A stretch of DNA of 64,000 nt from NCBI GenBank assembly GCA_013398955.1, contig VWPU01014052.1:101738-165737 (forward strand), given 5' to 3'. Positions 48,316-60,505 of this stretch are shown in pieces. Origin of the DNA: Callaeas wilsoni. Its lineage: Eukaryota > Chordata > Aves > Passeriformes > Callaeidae. The notes under the pieces are model-generated. The model was not told the DNA's origin. It did not search any database and saw nothing but the letters and a program-made list of their open reading frames with translations. The translations under genes and the position numbers were made by a program. Position 1 is the stretch's first letter. Every line of letters starts with the position of its first letter.

Positions 48316-51300
48316 TTAAACTTCTACTTTCCAAACAGAGTAAATTACTTTAATAAGGCTTCTAGTATCAGCCACATAATGTCAGGTTAGCACAGGTAGG
48401 CAGTATTTTAGATACTGTGTCCAACTCCATATTGCCTTGATTAACAGCTACAAAATATCCAAAGGGCATCATTCAACTGGTGCTGGTATTATGCCATGAA
48501 TGCAACAAGCCCCCCTATAAGACCAGAGCTCTTTGTCCTGGTAAACACTGTGCCACATGTTTTTATCAGGGACTAAGTTGGGGGAAAATTGATCTTTATA
48601 AAGTTATTATGTTAGAGTGTCCTAGTTACGTCAAAGTATAGAGCTGGGGGCTTCTTCATTTATACAAATATTGCTAAACATTTAATTTCAGATTTTCAGT
48701 CTGGAGGATAATAAAAAATGACTACCCACCAAACTTGTAGCATTAAATGGAGACTGTATTTTCGGCAGCTCATTGTAGAGGGATTAATATTACTGGAATA
48801 GCTTTGTTTCTCAGCAATGCCTCCTTAAAAACAGCTTCCTCTGAACACATATTTCTATTTTATTGAGAAAAGGAAATACAGTATTAGAAATCAATGTTTT
48901 TAAAGGGTAATTTAAAGAAATCTATCTTGGCAGATGCTGAAATATTTTCAATTTAGAACAAATAGTATTTCTGTCATCCAGTTGGATTTTTTAAATTAGA
49001 CCATTACTCCTTGATAAGTTAATTACAAAACAGAAAGAGACTCGACGACCAATCTAAAAAAGCTTATTGATGAAAGTATAGAGCACATGTCTAAAAGCTG
49101 CTTTTACTGATTTATGGGTGAAATTTTACTTTTTATATGAAAAAACCTTGTCTCCAATGTCTTAAATCATAAGGAAAAATGCTCAATTTTTCACCCTATC
49201 ACAACTAATTTTTTACATTGCTACACTGATGGACTATTGTTTTCCTGTGCTACCATCCATTATAAAAAGCGACAGCATCATAATTGAAATTATTTAAAAT
49301 ATGGTGCATTTAGATAATTCTTTACTTCACTATAAATATGAATACACAACAAATGCTGCTACTGGAAATTGCTAGGATGAGCTACCAAAATGGAATTATT
49401 GCTCAGCAGGCCATATTCCTCTGGGGGTAGGAAATGAAAAATATCAGAACTTCCTTTGAAATGCAGAAAGGTTAGAGGAATGGAAGGAACATGTTTTGTT
49501 GTGTCTGAGATGCAGACAAGGGAAGCATGGAGTATGTTGCAACCATAGGTTGAAATGTCCCCAGGTCCATCAGCTGAATCCTGGTCTCACCAAAATCCCT
49601 GACAAGTCTTTCAGCTGAGCGAAGTCACAATTTAACCCCAAGAATTTTGGGGAAAAGGAATTAAAACTCACCAAAAAAATTTCACTGGGTGATTAGCTTC
49701 GTAATCTCTGCTCATGGATGTCCCTGTAAGTGTGCTGCATGGCTGCATTTTGTGCTTCTTACAGTAAGAACTCGCCAAGGTGCCCAGTGGGAATCCTTCC
49801 TGATTAGCGCTGGGGTCTGAGCCAAAGTCATGGCAAGTGTCAGTCTAACAGTTTAACAACATGCTTGGTGATGGAAGTGTGGGGCAAAACTCATGGTATC
49901 TTGCACAGTGAAGTGTTTTCTTATTAGCACTTGACATTGCTGGCCAAGTATGAAGAGAGAACTTCTCTATGAAACTTGATGACTCCAAAGCTCCCTTTTG
50001 ATCAGCCAGTGGTTAGATTTTGAAGGGAAGGGCACAGCTGTTTCAGAAGTGAAGTCTCGCAGTTCTTCATAAATGCCTTTCCTTTAACATCCTTTGATGT
50101 CAGGTGAAACCTCAATATCTCAGAATTTTCCAACAGCTGTTTTGTAAAAATCACGGAATTAGAACATTTTCTTTTAGTGACCATACATCTTTACTTTTCA
50201 CTTTGAACCCATTCTCTGTGGTTCAGCTTCATTTGTTTGGTTCATCTATCACTTGCAGACTGATAACACCCTGGTGTTCAGTCATGGCCAGCTGGGTTTT
50301 CGTAATGTGAGATGATGTATAAACGCACTAGCAAAATTATGTTCTATGCCAGAGACAATTATTGTTGAAAACAATCCTAAAGATGATTGGAAACCTGAGA
50401 AAGGAGGAGGATTATTGGTCAATACACTACCATAAAACACAACAGGCTGTCTTTAGCTTGGCAGTAAGTTATCTTTTGTCACATATTTGCAGCCTTAGGG
50501 TTGCAGCTGTACAATAAGAGATCCTTATTTGCTTCTTACATTTATTAATATTATGTTGTTCTACTTGCATCGCAGCTGGATAATGTTAGAAAGTATTTGG
50601 GAGCCTACTGAACACAAAGCCTTGTGTTTTTCCCTCATGTGGGCTTGATCCAGGAGCAGTAAGTGGAGAGCCGAAAGGCAGAAAAGAACTGTCTGAAAAA
50701 GCAGTGTGATAAGACAGCTAAAAGAAATACTGGAGCTTTTAAGCCCCTCCCACTTAGCAATGCTGTTTCTTGTACCTTCAGTTTCATCTGCTTCTCACAG
50801 TCTATCTATCCTACCAAATATGCCTACCTTTCAAAATTACCCCAGCTTTGGACTGGAGGTATCAGCAGCTGCAAGACCCCATAGGGTGTGATTATCTTTC
50901 TCCTGTCAATTATGTTTAAACATATGCTAAATTGTAAAGGTCATTTTTTCTAGCGTGACTCTGGAGTACACTTAATGATAGTCTTGTTACCAACTGACCT
51001 CCTGTACCTGACAGAGATTAAACATCTTGGGCAAATTTTCATTGCTTGAATCTGTGCCAAATCCTTTTAATGCATGAAGGACTTGATCACTTTTAAACCG
51101 GTGATGTAGAACAAACAAGGTTCAGTTGTTTGATGCCAAGATGCCTGCTTGATTTTTGCAGTAAAGGAATAGAAATTCATAACCACCATGGGAAGAACAC
51201 AAGAAAATACATCTCTGCAGATCTTTGTTAATAGCCTAATTTGATTCCTCAGTACATCCCGCCTGGCCAAGGTTGAGTGATGCTGCAGCAGCCAGCAGTA

Positions 51301-52209
51301 CTACAGCCATGCTACCTCACGTGATGAAAGCACATTTTCTATGTCCATGGCTTATCATCAGAAGCATAACCTCAGCTTTCAAAATAAGGGATATACTTTT
51401 AAAGTATTCATATTCTGGAAATTAAAGTAAATTAGATCATGTAGTGTTGGTTTTAGCAACCTGTCCTTACTCTGCTTCCAGCATATTTAGACTTAAACAT
51501 ACCTGAAAAATCTCACTAAATCTACAGTGGGGGTATTTTCAGGGGGTTTTTTATGCTCCATTGGCTATTAACATCTCACAGCATGTCACAACTGGCCATT
51601 CTGATTCTACTGAGCCTTGCTGAATTGGAATTTTTGTATCATTTAAGAGCAATTCATTGCACTGCCTGTATTCTATATCATCTCCTCAGAAATAGGGATG
51701 ATGACAGGTGATGTCTCAAAAGATAAGTAATCTTCCACTACATACCCTCTGTCTACAGTGAGTTCTCTAGATGTTGTACATGAGGTTCACCAGGAAAATT
51801 CATCATGGCATGTTACCTACTTTATTTATCCATTCCACTTGATACACCTACTAAAAATAGCTGTTCTTAGATGAGTGAGTCTTGCCCTCTCACATGTGTC
51901 AGTCTGCAGGATCTAATTCTGTTGCTAATTTTACAAAACTGAAGAGTCATAAGATGAATGGGCTGCATTCACCTACTAACAAAATAGGAAACTGTATCCT
52001 CAAGGGATATTTTGATGATTTAAAAATTCCTTAGGATACATGTCAATTAAAAGGAAAAAGAAGGATTCCATACACCCTTTCATGCTTATTTCCTCTTCTT
52101 CACTGTTGTTTCCCTTTTATTGCATCCATCCTCAGAAAAGCTTTCTGTCACCAAATCAATTTTGCCATTTTGTATATATTTTCTTTTCTCTTCTTTACTT
52201 TTGCATATT
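48316..52209. other. AT-rich non-coding DNA
   Basis: No gene or repeat recognised. 48.99-49.33 kb has a TAAT-rich composition that resembles non-coding conserved DNA, but no specific motif pair supports it. Confidence 0.45.
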
Positions 52210-52751
52210 TGTTGTGGTTTAACCTGGCTGGCAACTAAACATCACACAGCCGCTTGCTCACTCACTCTTCCCCACACCAGTGCGATGGTGGAAGGAATTG
52301 CATAAGAAAAATAAAATTCATGGGCTGAGATAAAGAAGGTTTCATAGGACAGAAAAAGAAAAAAATAAAAAAATTAGAATATGCAAAACAGGTGTTGCAC
52401 AATGCAATTGCTCACTACCTGCTGACTGATGCCCAGCCAGCTCCTGAGCAGCAGTCCCTGGCCACCTTTCTCCGTAATTTATACAATGAGCATGACATTA
52501 TGTGGTATAGAATGTCCCCTTTGACAGTTTTGGTCACCTTGTGCAGTTGTGTCTCCTCCCAACCTCTTGTGCCCTCCAGCCCGCTTGCTGGTAGGGTGGT
52601 GTGAGAAGCAGAAAAGGCCTTCCTTGACTTCATGTAGCAACAACTAAAACATCCCTCTGTTATCAGCATTATTCTCATCCTAAATCCAAACCACTGCACT
52701 GTGCCAGTTACTAGGAAGAAAATCAACTCTGTCTCAGCTGAAACCAGGACA
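52210..52751 (-). mobile_element. solo ERVL-type LTR
   Basis: On the minus strand it begins TGTCCTGGTTTCAGCTGAGA and ends GTTAAACCACAACA, the ends of a very common avian ERVL-type LTR. Length is 542 bp. Flanks ATATT (52205-52209) and ATGTT (52752-52756) fit a 5-bp target duplication with one change, as expected for ERVL. On the minus strand a TATAAA box (52478-52483) follows the CAT-rich U3 end. No gag or pol remains are next to it, so it is a solo LTR. Open frames across it are chance. Confidence 0.92.
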
Positions 52752-54590
52752 ATGTTCTAGGTTACACTACTGTGTGAGATAATATTTTGACTTATTTCCA
52801 GGCATTCTCTGTATTTTTATTATTAATGACAATGAGATTGGAACCAAGTTCAGCATCAACCAATGGCTGATTAGTGGTCCTAGTATTTCTGATAGAAATG
52901 AACAGATAACAGTCAAATTTTGAAGGAGATAGTAATGATTATAAAATTTTGCTCACGTTTTGAGCTTTTGTTGATATTTTAAGTAGAGAAAGTAGATGAC
53001 TGAATTTAGCAACTTCTTACCATTAGAATGGTTTTCTTTACACCATGACTGAAAACTGCACTGACAGGAGACCACACAAAAACTTGCAAAACCTAAGCTT
53101 TAGTTTTAACTTTGGCTTAACATTTAAGCCTGGTTTAACATTGACAATAAATGTCCTGTGCACTAAGACAGAAAGGATGGGACAAATTGTGATTTGCTGG
53201 GCATAGGAACAAGGAAAGAAGGAAAAATTAAGTCTTTCACCCAGTCTTTCCTTTCTGTGCTCAGAGGCAGCCTGTAGAATATGAGAAGTGGTGAAAAACA
53301 GCACCTGCAAAAATACTGAACAGGCCAGCCTTTCTTCAGAGGTGGTGCTGAGCAGGTCAGCAAGGTTGCAGATTGAGGTGGGTTTAGGACAAGTATGAAG
53401 AGAGTACATCTGCAACAGTCACAAGGTCATGCAAATATCTCTCAAGTGTCCATGACTATTTGAGCTGCAACTGCTGTCAGAAATTAAAACAGTTTTTCTT
53501 CCAATGTAATTCTAGAGGTAAAAATATATTTTTGTATGTAGGATCAATCCCCACAGGAAAGTTTGCATTCCAAAATAACAAAGAATGCCTTTTTCCTTAG
53601 TTTATTTATCATGGAATAGAAATGTCCACACAGGCAGCTTTACATTCATAATTATATTGTAAGATTTTTAGTGGTTCATTTTTTCAGTGAGTCAAGTCTT
53701 AAAACTATTACTTGATGGAAAACCTGCCAACCTTTGAGGAAGAACAGGAACAATATTGATATTGCTGTGTTCTGGGGATGGTACCCTCGTATGCAAAATC
53801 CATTGCCCTCTTTGGACAAATGTGGACCATCACACAAAGCACTGTCAGCAATGAAGCACTGTGATTAGCAATTTAGGAAAGAAACGTGATGCAATCAGAA
53901 AGGAACTCAAAGAAGCAACAAAGATGGTAGCCAGAAAATTATAAATCAGCAGTACTATTTCTAAAAATAATGGTTTCCAAACTTCTCCACGAGGCATTAA
54001 CAGCTCTTTAAGGGATAATCTTTATTGCTTTGTAATGTACAAAGCAATAAACAGCTGCTGAGATTGATTAATAGCCAAAGCAAAGTTGAGGCATGTAATC
54101 AATCTAAAAAGCCATTTATTGTGAGTATACTACAAAGCAATGGAGATTATTGCTGTTGCACAACAAACCATAACAGAAAACACACAGACACATGCACATA
54201 CACACAAAAACAGTTGTTTTCTTTTCAAGGCTTGCAGTGCTCTGCTGCCCTCCCTGAGCTTTTCTCTTTAACCAAGGCAGGCAACTGGCCTTACAGCAAG
54301 AAATCTACTGGGAAAAGTAATGCTGTAAGAACTTCAATGTTATCTAAAGGGGAAATAATGTTTAATTTTTTAGTTCTGTAGCTAGAAATACAAAATTCCA
54401 CGGGTATTCATCTTGTCCTTGGTAGCGGTACTGCTATTCATATTACCAAGAAAAACAAAAAATTGGCTCACCAGTCAAAAAATCATCTAATTCATGCTAA
54501 TGCAGAGCTCATTTAGAAACAAAGGCTGTTTACTTTTGTGGGGTATTTTATGAATGGCTACTAAATCACTTCAATTTTTTTCACAGTAAT
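52752..54590. other. AT-rich non-coding DNA
   Basis: No gene recognised. It contains the perfect hairpin at 54021-54051 reported as a finding. Confidence 0.45.
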
Positions 54591-54599
54591 ACTGAACGA

Positions 54600-55500
54600 A
54601 ACAACTGGGTTTCAGCTCCAGCTAATTCCAGCAACTATCCCACCTCATTCTTTTAATACAACTTTAATACAGCTCTTAACATAGTTTGTTTTTTTATTCC
54701 TCCAGTCTTCCTGGAAGGCTGTTCCAGAATCTTACCTCTCTACTAGTTTTAAACCTTTTAAAAAATTTGCATTCTGATTTTTCCAGGTCAGAAAATGCTC
54801 ATTTGTTCCTGAACATAAATGATGTATAAATTGCTTTTTATCTTCTTTAAAGACATTGTATGAGCAGAGTCTCTCACCCTTCCCTTTGGCAGAACAGACA
54901 AGCTGTGCCACTGTAGCCTTATGGCATGATAAGCTTGTCCCTGGATCCATCTCACTACCCTTCTCCACACTCATCCCAGTCTCAGTTTCTCTCTCCCGAA
55001 TGTTGGTGCTCTGGATGGCACTGAGCTACTGAGCTGCTCCCAACACTGCCTCCTCCTGACACGCACTCGCAATGTCTACTGGAAACATCTCACCCAGTAC
55101 ACCCAAGGATCAAATTTGCCTTTCCCACATCCGCTTAACATTTGAATCCAGCGGTTAACTTGCACTTCCAGGCACAACTCGCATATTTCTGTTTCTGAAC
55201 TGATGACCTTGCAGCTTATGACAGAAATTTGTATTAGTACAGAAGGGCACAAGCTTGCAGTTTGCACTATTAAGTTTCACTCCATTTTTATTACTCTAGT
55301 TCTCAAGGTTACTCAGGTCTTCCTGTATCATATTGCCATCCCTTTCCTTATTAATGATATCTCCCACTTCCGTGTCATCAGCAAATTTTATTAACAAATT
55401 CAGTCTTCCTATTTTAAGGCAATGAATAAAAATACAACTGAAGATGTATCCTTGAGGAACTCTTGGTAAAATACCACTCAAAGTCAGATATCACAACAGT
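54600..55500 (-). mobile_element. ancient CR1/L3-like LINE with reverse-transcriptase motif
   Basis: A minus-strand frame at 55296-55481 still reads PRVPQGY, then LLIKFADDTEVGDIIN, then LSNLEN. This is the family pattern 'GVPQGS...FADDTKLGG...LDRLENW' that contains the catalytic Asp pair of the reverse transcriptase. Further 3' on the minus strand come the AATAAAAATGGAGTGAAACTT block, GAGATGTTTCCAGTAGACATTG, and near the end ATTCTGGAACAGCCTTCCAGG, all in the order found in old amniote CR1. Frameshifts and stops interrupt it, so it is inactive. The boundaries are approximate. Confidence 0.8.
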
Positions 55501-57814
55501 AGGAACTGAATTCTCCAATTTCACATTTGCAGAAAATACAATTCAGCTCAATGGAAATTAATTTTTAGATCCTAGTGGATTTAAATTTTACAAACTGTTG
55601 TCTTCAAAAATCTGAAACTATTTCATATCTGCAATTACCAAAAATTTAGTAACATCTACTTAAAATAATAGAATAAGGATTTTCATAAATCCATGTACAT
55701 ACCTCTTTACAGCTATAAAAGTTTGGAGTATTAAGAATTGTTCTCACAATGTAGTGGTCCCCTTGATTGTTTCTAAGCATTTGACTCTAGTAATTAAAGT
55801 AATTGTTTTAATCTTATTTTTGCCTTAGCAGTCAATTTTACCATTTAGGCAGCCTTATATTTAATTTCTTAACACTTTCGTACTACTCCTGCAAGTCACG
55901 ACTTCCCTGGGGAAGAGGATCTCCAGGCTTGAGATGACATTCTCCATGAATTCCTTTTCTCTTTGGGTCTGAAATTTCAAATTTCCTCATGTTTCCATTT
56001 TTGGCAGTCATACCATTCTTCTTTCAGGAAACACTGGGCCTAGATTCATGACCTTCTTAGCCCTTTTCTACTTTTTATCTTTTTTTTTCCAGCTGGAGGG
56101 TTCAGTGTGAGCAAAATCAATGAAAATCTTTTGATAATTATCAGTGATATTTCTTTTGTTCCTGCCTAGTATTTATTTGCAAAGGGATTGTCACTAAAGT
56201 ACATGACCTTTTGTCAAAATTTTTATAGAAAAATTCCTACTTACAGCAGCCAAACTGAAGCTGGTACCTATCTCAGCTGTGTCTAACCCTACACTCGTGC
56301 TCGTGAGGCATCCCGAGGCTGTGCACACCGCTGCTGCTGCTGCTGGCCTTGTTTGAACTAGAAAGTTCTACTGGCAGAAGTTCTGCTGGCATGTGCTACT
56401 GACATAGCTGTTTTGGCAGGATGTGCTCACATTTGGCTGTTTTTTAAAGATGCAGTCTGTCCTCAGATCACCAGGTTTTTATCAGCAAGATAAATCTGGT
56501 GCTATGGGAGGCTAACCCAGAGTATCTTGTGCCACATTTGGGAGATTGCTTTCTGGTAATTCTTTGCAGCATGTTGTGGAGCTGCACTGTATACTGTGAG
56601 GTACAATGTCCCATCCTAAAATCTATGTAAATATTGGGTCAGATTTAAAAATGCTTTTCTATCTTGTACAATAACCTATTTTTATATGTGTCGTTTCTGC
56701 ATATTGCAGGTTTCTCACTGCCAGAAACCCAGACTGTATCCAACAGCAGAGCTCTGTTGTTCATTTAGGGCAGATGAAAGGATTCTTTCATATCCAAAGA
56801 GGAGCTTAAAATATTGGGTACTGTGGGCAAGTGGAACATAGAGACAATGAATGGTAGCTAACTATTTGCAGTAAGTATTTGCTAAACTACAAGAACAAAT
56901 TGTAGTTTTGAGACATACTGTAAACACTGGATGAGGGAAAATTTCAGGGTTGGATGTCAAGTTTGTGTTATCCTCACAGCACATTCACTCTGAGTTAAGA
57001 GCTGCTTAAAGAGAAGATGGTGGGGAAATAGGTGGTGCCAGCATTCTGGAAAGCTGTGTGAATCTGGCATTATTCGAGGTGCTCAGTCTCCAGTAAGCTA
57101 CACAAAATTAAGTATTTCCTGCTGCACAGTCTTTTCATGCTGAGTAATGTACTAGAAATCAGAGATGAACCTGATACAATGAGCTCTGCTGATTGTGGTG
57201 GAACAGTAAATAAGGTTTATGTCCAATTTGGTCCCATCTTCTTTTGAATACATAAAATGAAAACAGTGCTTCTCTGTGGTGATCTCTCCAGAGAGTATTT
57301 TATATCAATGTTGTTTGTGAGAAAGCCCATGCTTTCCTTCCCATCTATAGTGTTGTCAGTAATAGAGCTACAAAGCAAACCCTGGCAGCAAAGACAAGGC
57401 AGATCTGGTTGGAAAGGTGTTTGTGAAACAAAAATGCTGTACCTGGACAAAAGTAACACCAACTCACAAAATTTTAATTTAGCAGTCTCCTGCAAAACAC
57501 ATGAAGGGTCTCACAGGGTCCCTTCATTTGAGTGGAGTTTTACCCTATTTCCTGAATTCAACACAGAGGCAGCGGCAGTGCTTTGTATTTTTCCATGACA
57601 TTTCCAGATATTAGAGACAAGTGGATTCCTTAGATAGCTATCATACATGTGGAATATATAGATGGATGGAAAACACACAGAGCTTTGAGATCGTATGCAG
57701 GCATGGAACCTGCTGGACTTGTGCATCACCACATGTGTAAGGCAAGTTCCAAACAATGAGTGTGACATGTTATGGACCTTGCAGCACCTGTGGTCTGCAG
57801 GCAGCCTCTGTGTA
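55501..57814. other. non-coding DNA
   Basis: No gene recognised. A short (CTG)5 run lies at 56330-56345, and a near-tandem 15-bp pair (AGTTCTACTGGCAGA/AGTTCTGCTGGCATG) lies near 56365-56394. Confidence 0.45.
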
Positions 57815-58222
57815 CACGAAAACAGGCTGAGAGAGTTGGGGGCATTCAGCCAGTAGAAGAGAAGGCTCTGGGGAGACCTTACAGCACTTTCCAGTACCTA
57901 AAGAGGGCTACAAGAGATCTGGAGAGGGACTTTTTTACAAGGGCATGTAGTGACAGGATAAGGGGGAATAGCTTTAAACTGGAAGAGGACAGGTTTAGAT
58001 TAGATATGAGGAAGAAATTCTTTACTGTGAGGGTGGTGAAACTCTGAAACAGGTTGCTCAGAGAAGTTGTGGATGCCCCATCTTTGGCAATGTTCAAGGC
58101 CAGGTTCGATGAGGCTTGGAGCAACCGGATCTAGTGGAAGGTGCCCCTGCCCATTGCAGGGGGTTGGAACTATATGATGTTTAAGGTCCCTTCCAACGCA
58201 AACCATTCTATGATCCTATGAC
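57815..58222 (+). mobile_element. CR1 LINE, 5'-truncated 3' part
   Basis: A CR1 end in plus orientation, close in sequence to the copy at 3350-3775. Shared blocks include GAGAAGGCTCTGGGGAGACC, TACAAGAGATCTGGA, GATAAGGGGGAATAGCTTTAA, TTTAGATTAGATATGAGGAAG and the tail AAGGTCCCTTCCAACGCAAACC with ATTCTATGATCCTATGA. The two copies probably belong to one subfamily. The frame is broken and the 5' part is missing. Confidence 0.94.
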
Positions 58223-59364
58223 TTTTTGAACTTTGGCTGAAAACTAACATTTCAGTACTCTTAATATTCACTCCCACCAGATACAATTTGACAGGAGAAT
58301 CCGTCTGGAGGAAAGGCAGGGAATGCTGATGTAGATACCTTGAGAAAGCAAGTAAGATCACCATGATAATGCATCAGCTCTATTCAGTGAATCCACTTAC
58401 TCAATTAGCTATGTGTGTTCAGTGAGCTCCCTAATGGGTTCTGTATCTCAATAGTTTTGACTTTATCCACATCTCTGTGCCCAAAAATCCCTTCCAACTT
58501 AGTCACTTCTTGGTACTCTTCACCAAAGGCTTCTGTGAATTTAAAGTGCAGTGTCTGAGCTCAGTACGCTCCATAATGAATGCACAGCCATCGTAAGTTG
58601 TGCACAACAAAATCCTCATAAAAGAAACACCTTGGACCACTAAACTGAAGGTTGTGTCTTCTGAGAAGAAAAAAAAAAGCCCTTTCTTTTTCACCCTTCA
58701 CTGGTTCTTAACTTGGTTTTCAGGCTCTACGTTGGATTGCAACCTTCAACGACCTTCAATTTTTCTTCCAAATCTACATATTCTTCAAAAAAGGCTGTTT
58801 CTCCAATATTTCTTCCTGTCTGGCCTGAAAAAATTTGGGTCTTAAACTGAGAAGCAGCACTAAAGTCATGTGGAGTTCTGTCCATCTAGCTGTGTCAAAA
58901 GGCAGAGTAGAGGAAAAGCAGGCATTTCACTAACATGCCAGTGATTTTCAGCCACTGGCAGAGGCAGCAGAAATATCAGGAAATCAATGAAAGCAATCAC
59001 TGATGTAGGGACAATTGCATAGTGGGTGTGCAGCTGGTAGATTGCTCACAGTGCTTAGTTAGTTGGTACAAGAAATCTTTGCATGCTGTGTGTCAGCACA
59101 AACATTCCAGCTGAAGGGTATTTCACTTGGGAAGCTAGCGTAACTTCACTGGGAAATCTCAGCTTTTGGCTGGAGGGTTGAGCACTGACCATGGAGGGAA
59201 TCAATTGCTGGTCAGAGAGAGCGTAAGGGGCAGAGTTGGCAGGATGCAGTGGTCAAACCACACTTAGCAATGCAAGCTAGAGATTGATATGGCAATTTCC
59301 AAAATCTAAAATTTCAGCCAAATCTGATTAAGATTTTAAGAAATTTTTAAAAATTTACATCTAT
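58223..59364. other. non-coding DNA between two CR1 copies
   Basis: No gene or repeat recognised. Confidence 0.5.
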
Positions 59365-60505
59365 CACAGAATATTTAAGGTTTGAACAAAGCTCTGGAGA
59401 TCATCTAGTCCATCCCCCTTACTTAAAGCAGTGAACTAGAGCAGGTTGTTCAGAGACTTTTTCAATCAGATTTTTAATACTGACAAATAAGGAGACCATA
59501 CAAGCTCTATGAATGACCTGTTTTAGTGTTAGACCACTCTTATCACAGAAATTTGGTTTTATGTTTAAATGGAGTTTCCTGTATTTCAATTTGTGCCTTC
59601 TTTCTCTTGTTCTTTCACTGGGCACCACCAAGAAGTCTGTCTCAATCTTCTTTGCACCATTCCTTCAGATATTTATACACACGGATAAGTTCCAACCACA
59701 GCCTTCTCTTCTCCAGGCTGAACAGTCCCAGCTCTCTCAGCCTTTCCTCATACTAAAGATGCTCCGGTCCCTTAGTCATCTTAGTGGCCCTTCTCTAGAC
59801 TCCAGTATGTCCCTGTTGTACTGGGGACACCATGACTGGACTCAGCACTGCAGTTGTGGCCTCATTGGTGCTGCGCAGAAGGAAAGGATCACTTTTGTCT
59901 ACCTGCTGGCAATGTTTTTCCTAATGCAGCCCAAGAGGCTGTTGGCCCCCTCTGCAGCAAGGGCACATTGCTGGTTCAACTTATGTCAGCTGGGATCCCC
60001 AGGTCCTTTTCTGTCAAGCTCCTTTCCAGCCAGTTGGCCCCCAGCATGTACTGGTGCATGGGGTTATTCCTCTCTAGGTGCAGGACACATTTCCCTTTGT
60101 TCTGCTTCTTGAGATCCCTCTTGGCCCAGTTCTCCAGCCTGTTCAGGTCCCTCTGAATGGCAGCACAATCGTCTGATGTACCACTCACTCCACCCAGATT
60201 TACATCGTCTGTAACCTTGCTGAGGGCACACCCTGAGGATGAGTGGTCCCCAGCTGCATTTTGTGCGGCCAATCTCAACCCCTTGAGCTCTGCAGTTCTG
60301 CCAAATTGCAGTGCAGCTCCATATCCATCCTAAGAGCCCATGCTTCATCAGTTTGTCTGTCAGGGTGTAATGGGAGACAGTTAAAAGCCTTACTTCAGAT
60401 AAACAGCGCACACCGCTCTCCGTTTATCCACCAACTAGTCATCTCATCATATACCCAGCACTCTTTCCTGTGACAGATCATAAACTTGTTTGATTAAAAC
60501 TTATT
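59365..60505 (-). mobile_element. CR1 LINE, about 1.1 kb, minus strand, with part of the reverse-transcriptase frame
   Basis: The longest CR1 copy here. Its 3' end is at 59365-59420 (CACAGAATATTTAAGGTTTG on the plus strand). The 5' truncation is near 60505. The minus frame at 59976-60278 keeps the C-terminal reverse-transcriptase region: VTDDVNLGG in place of the usual FADDTKLGG, then CAAIQRDLNRLENWA, then NNPMHQYMLGANWLE and EKDLGI. The Asp pair survives but neighbouring residues have changed. About 150 bases are missing around 60230-60330 relative to the family. Stops and shifts elsewhere mean it is dead. Confidence 0.95.

Noticed and set aside
57772..58047. 91-codon plus-strand open frame
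   Set aside because: It lies within a CR1 copy and is a by-product of LINE sequence.
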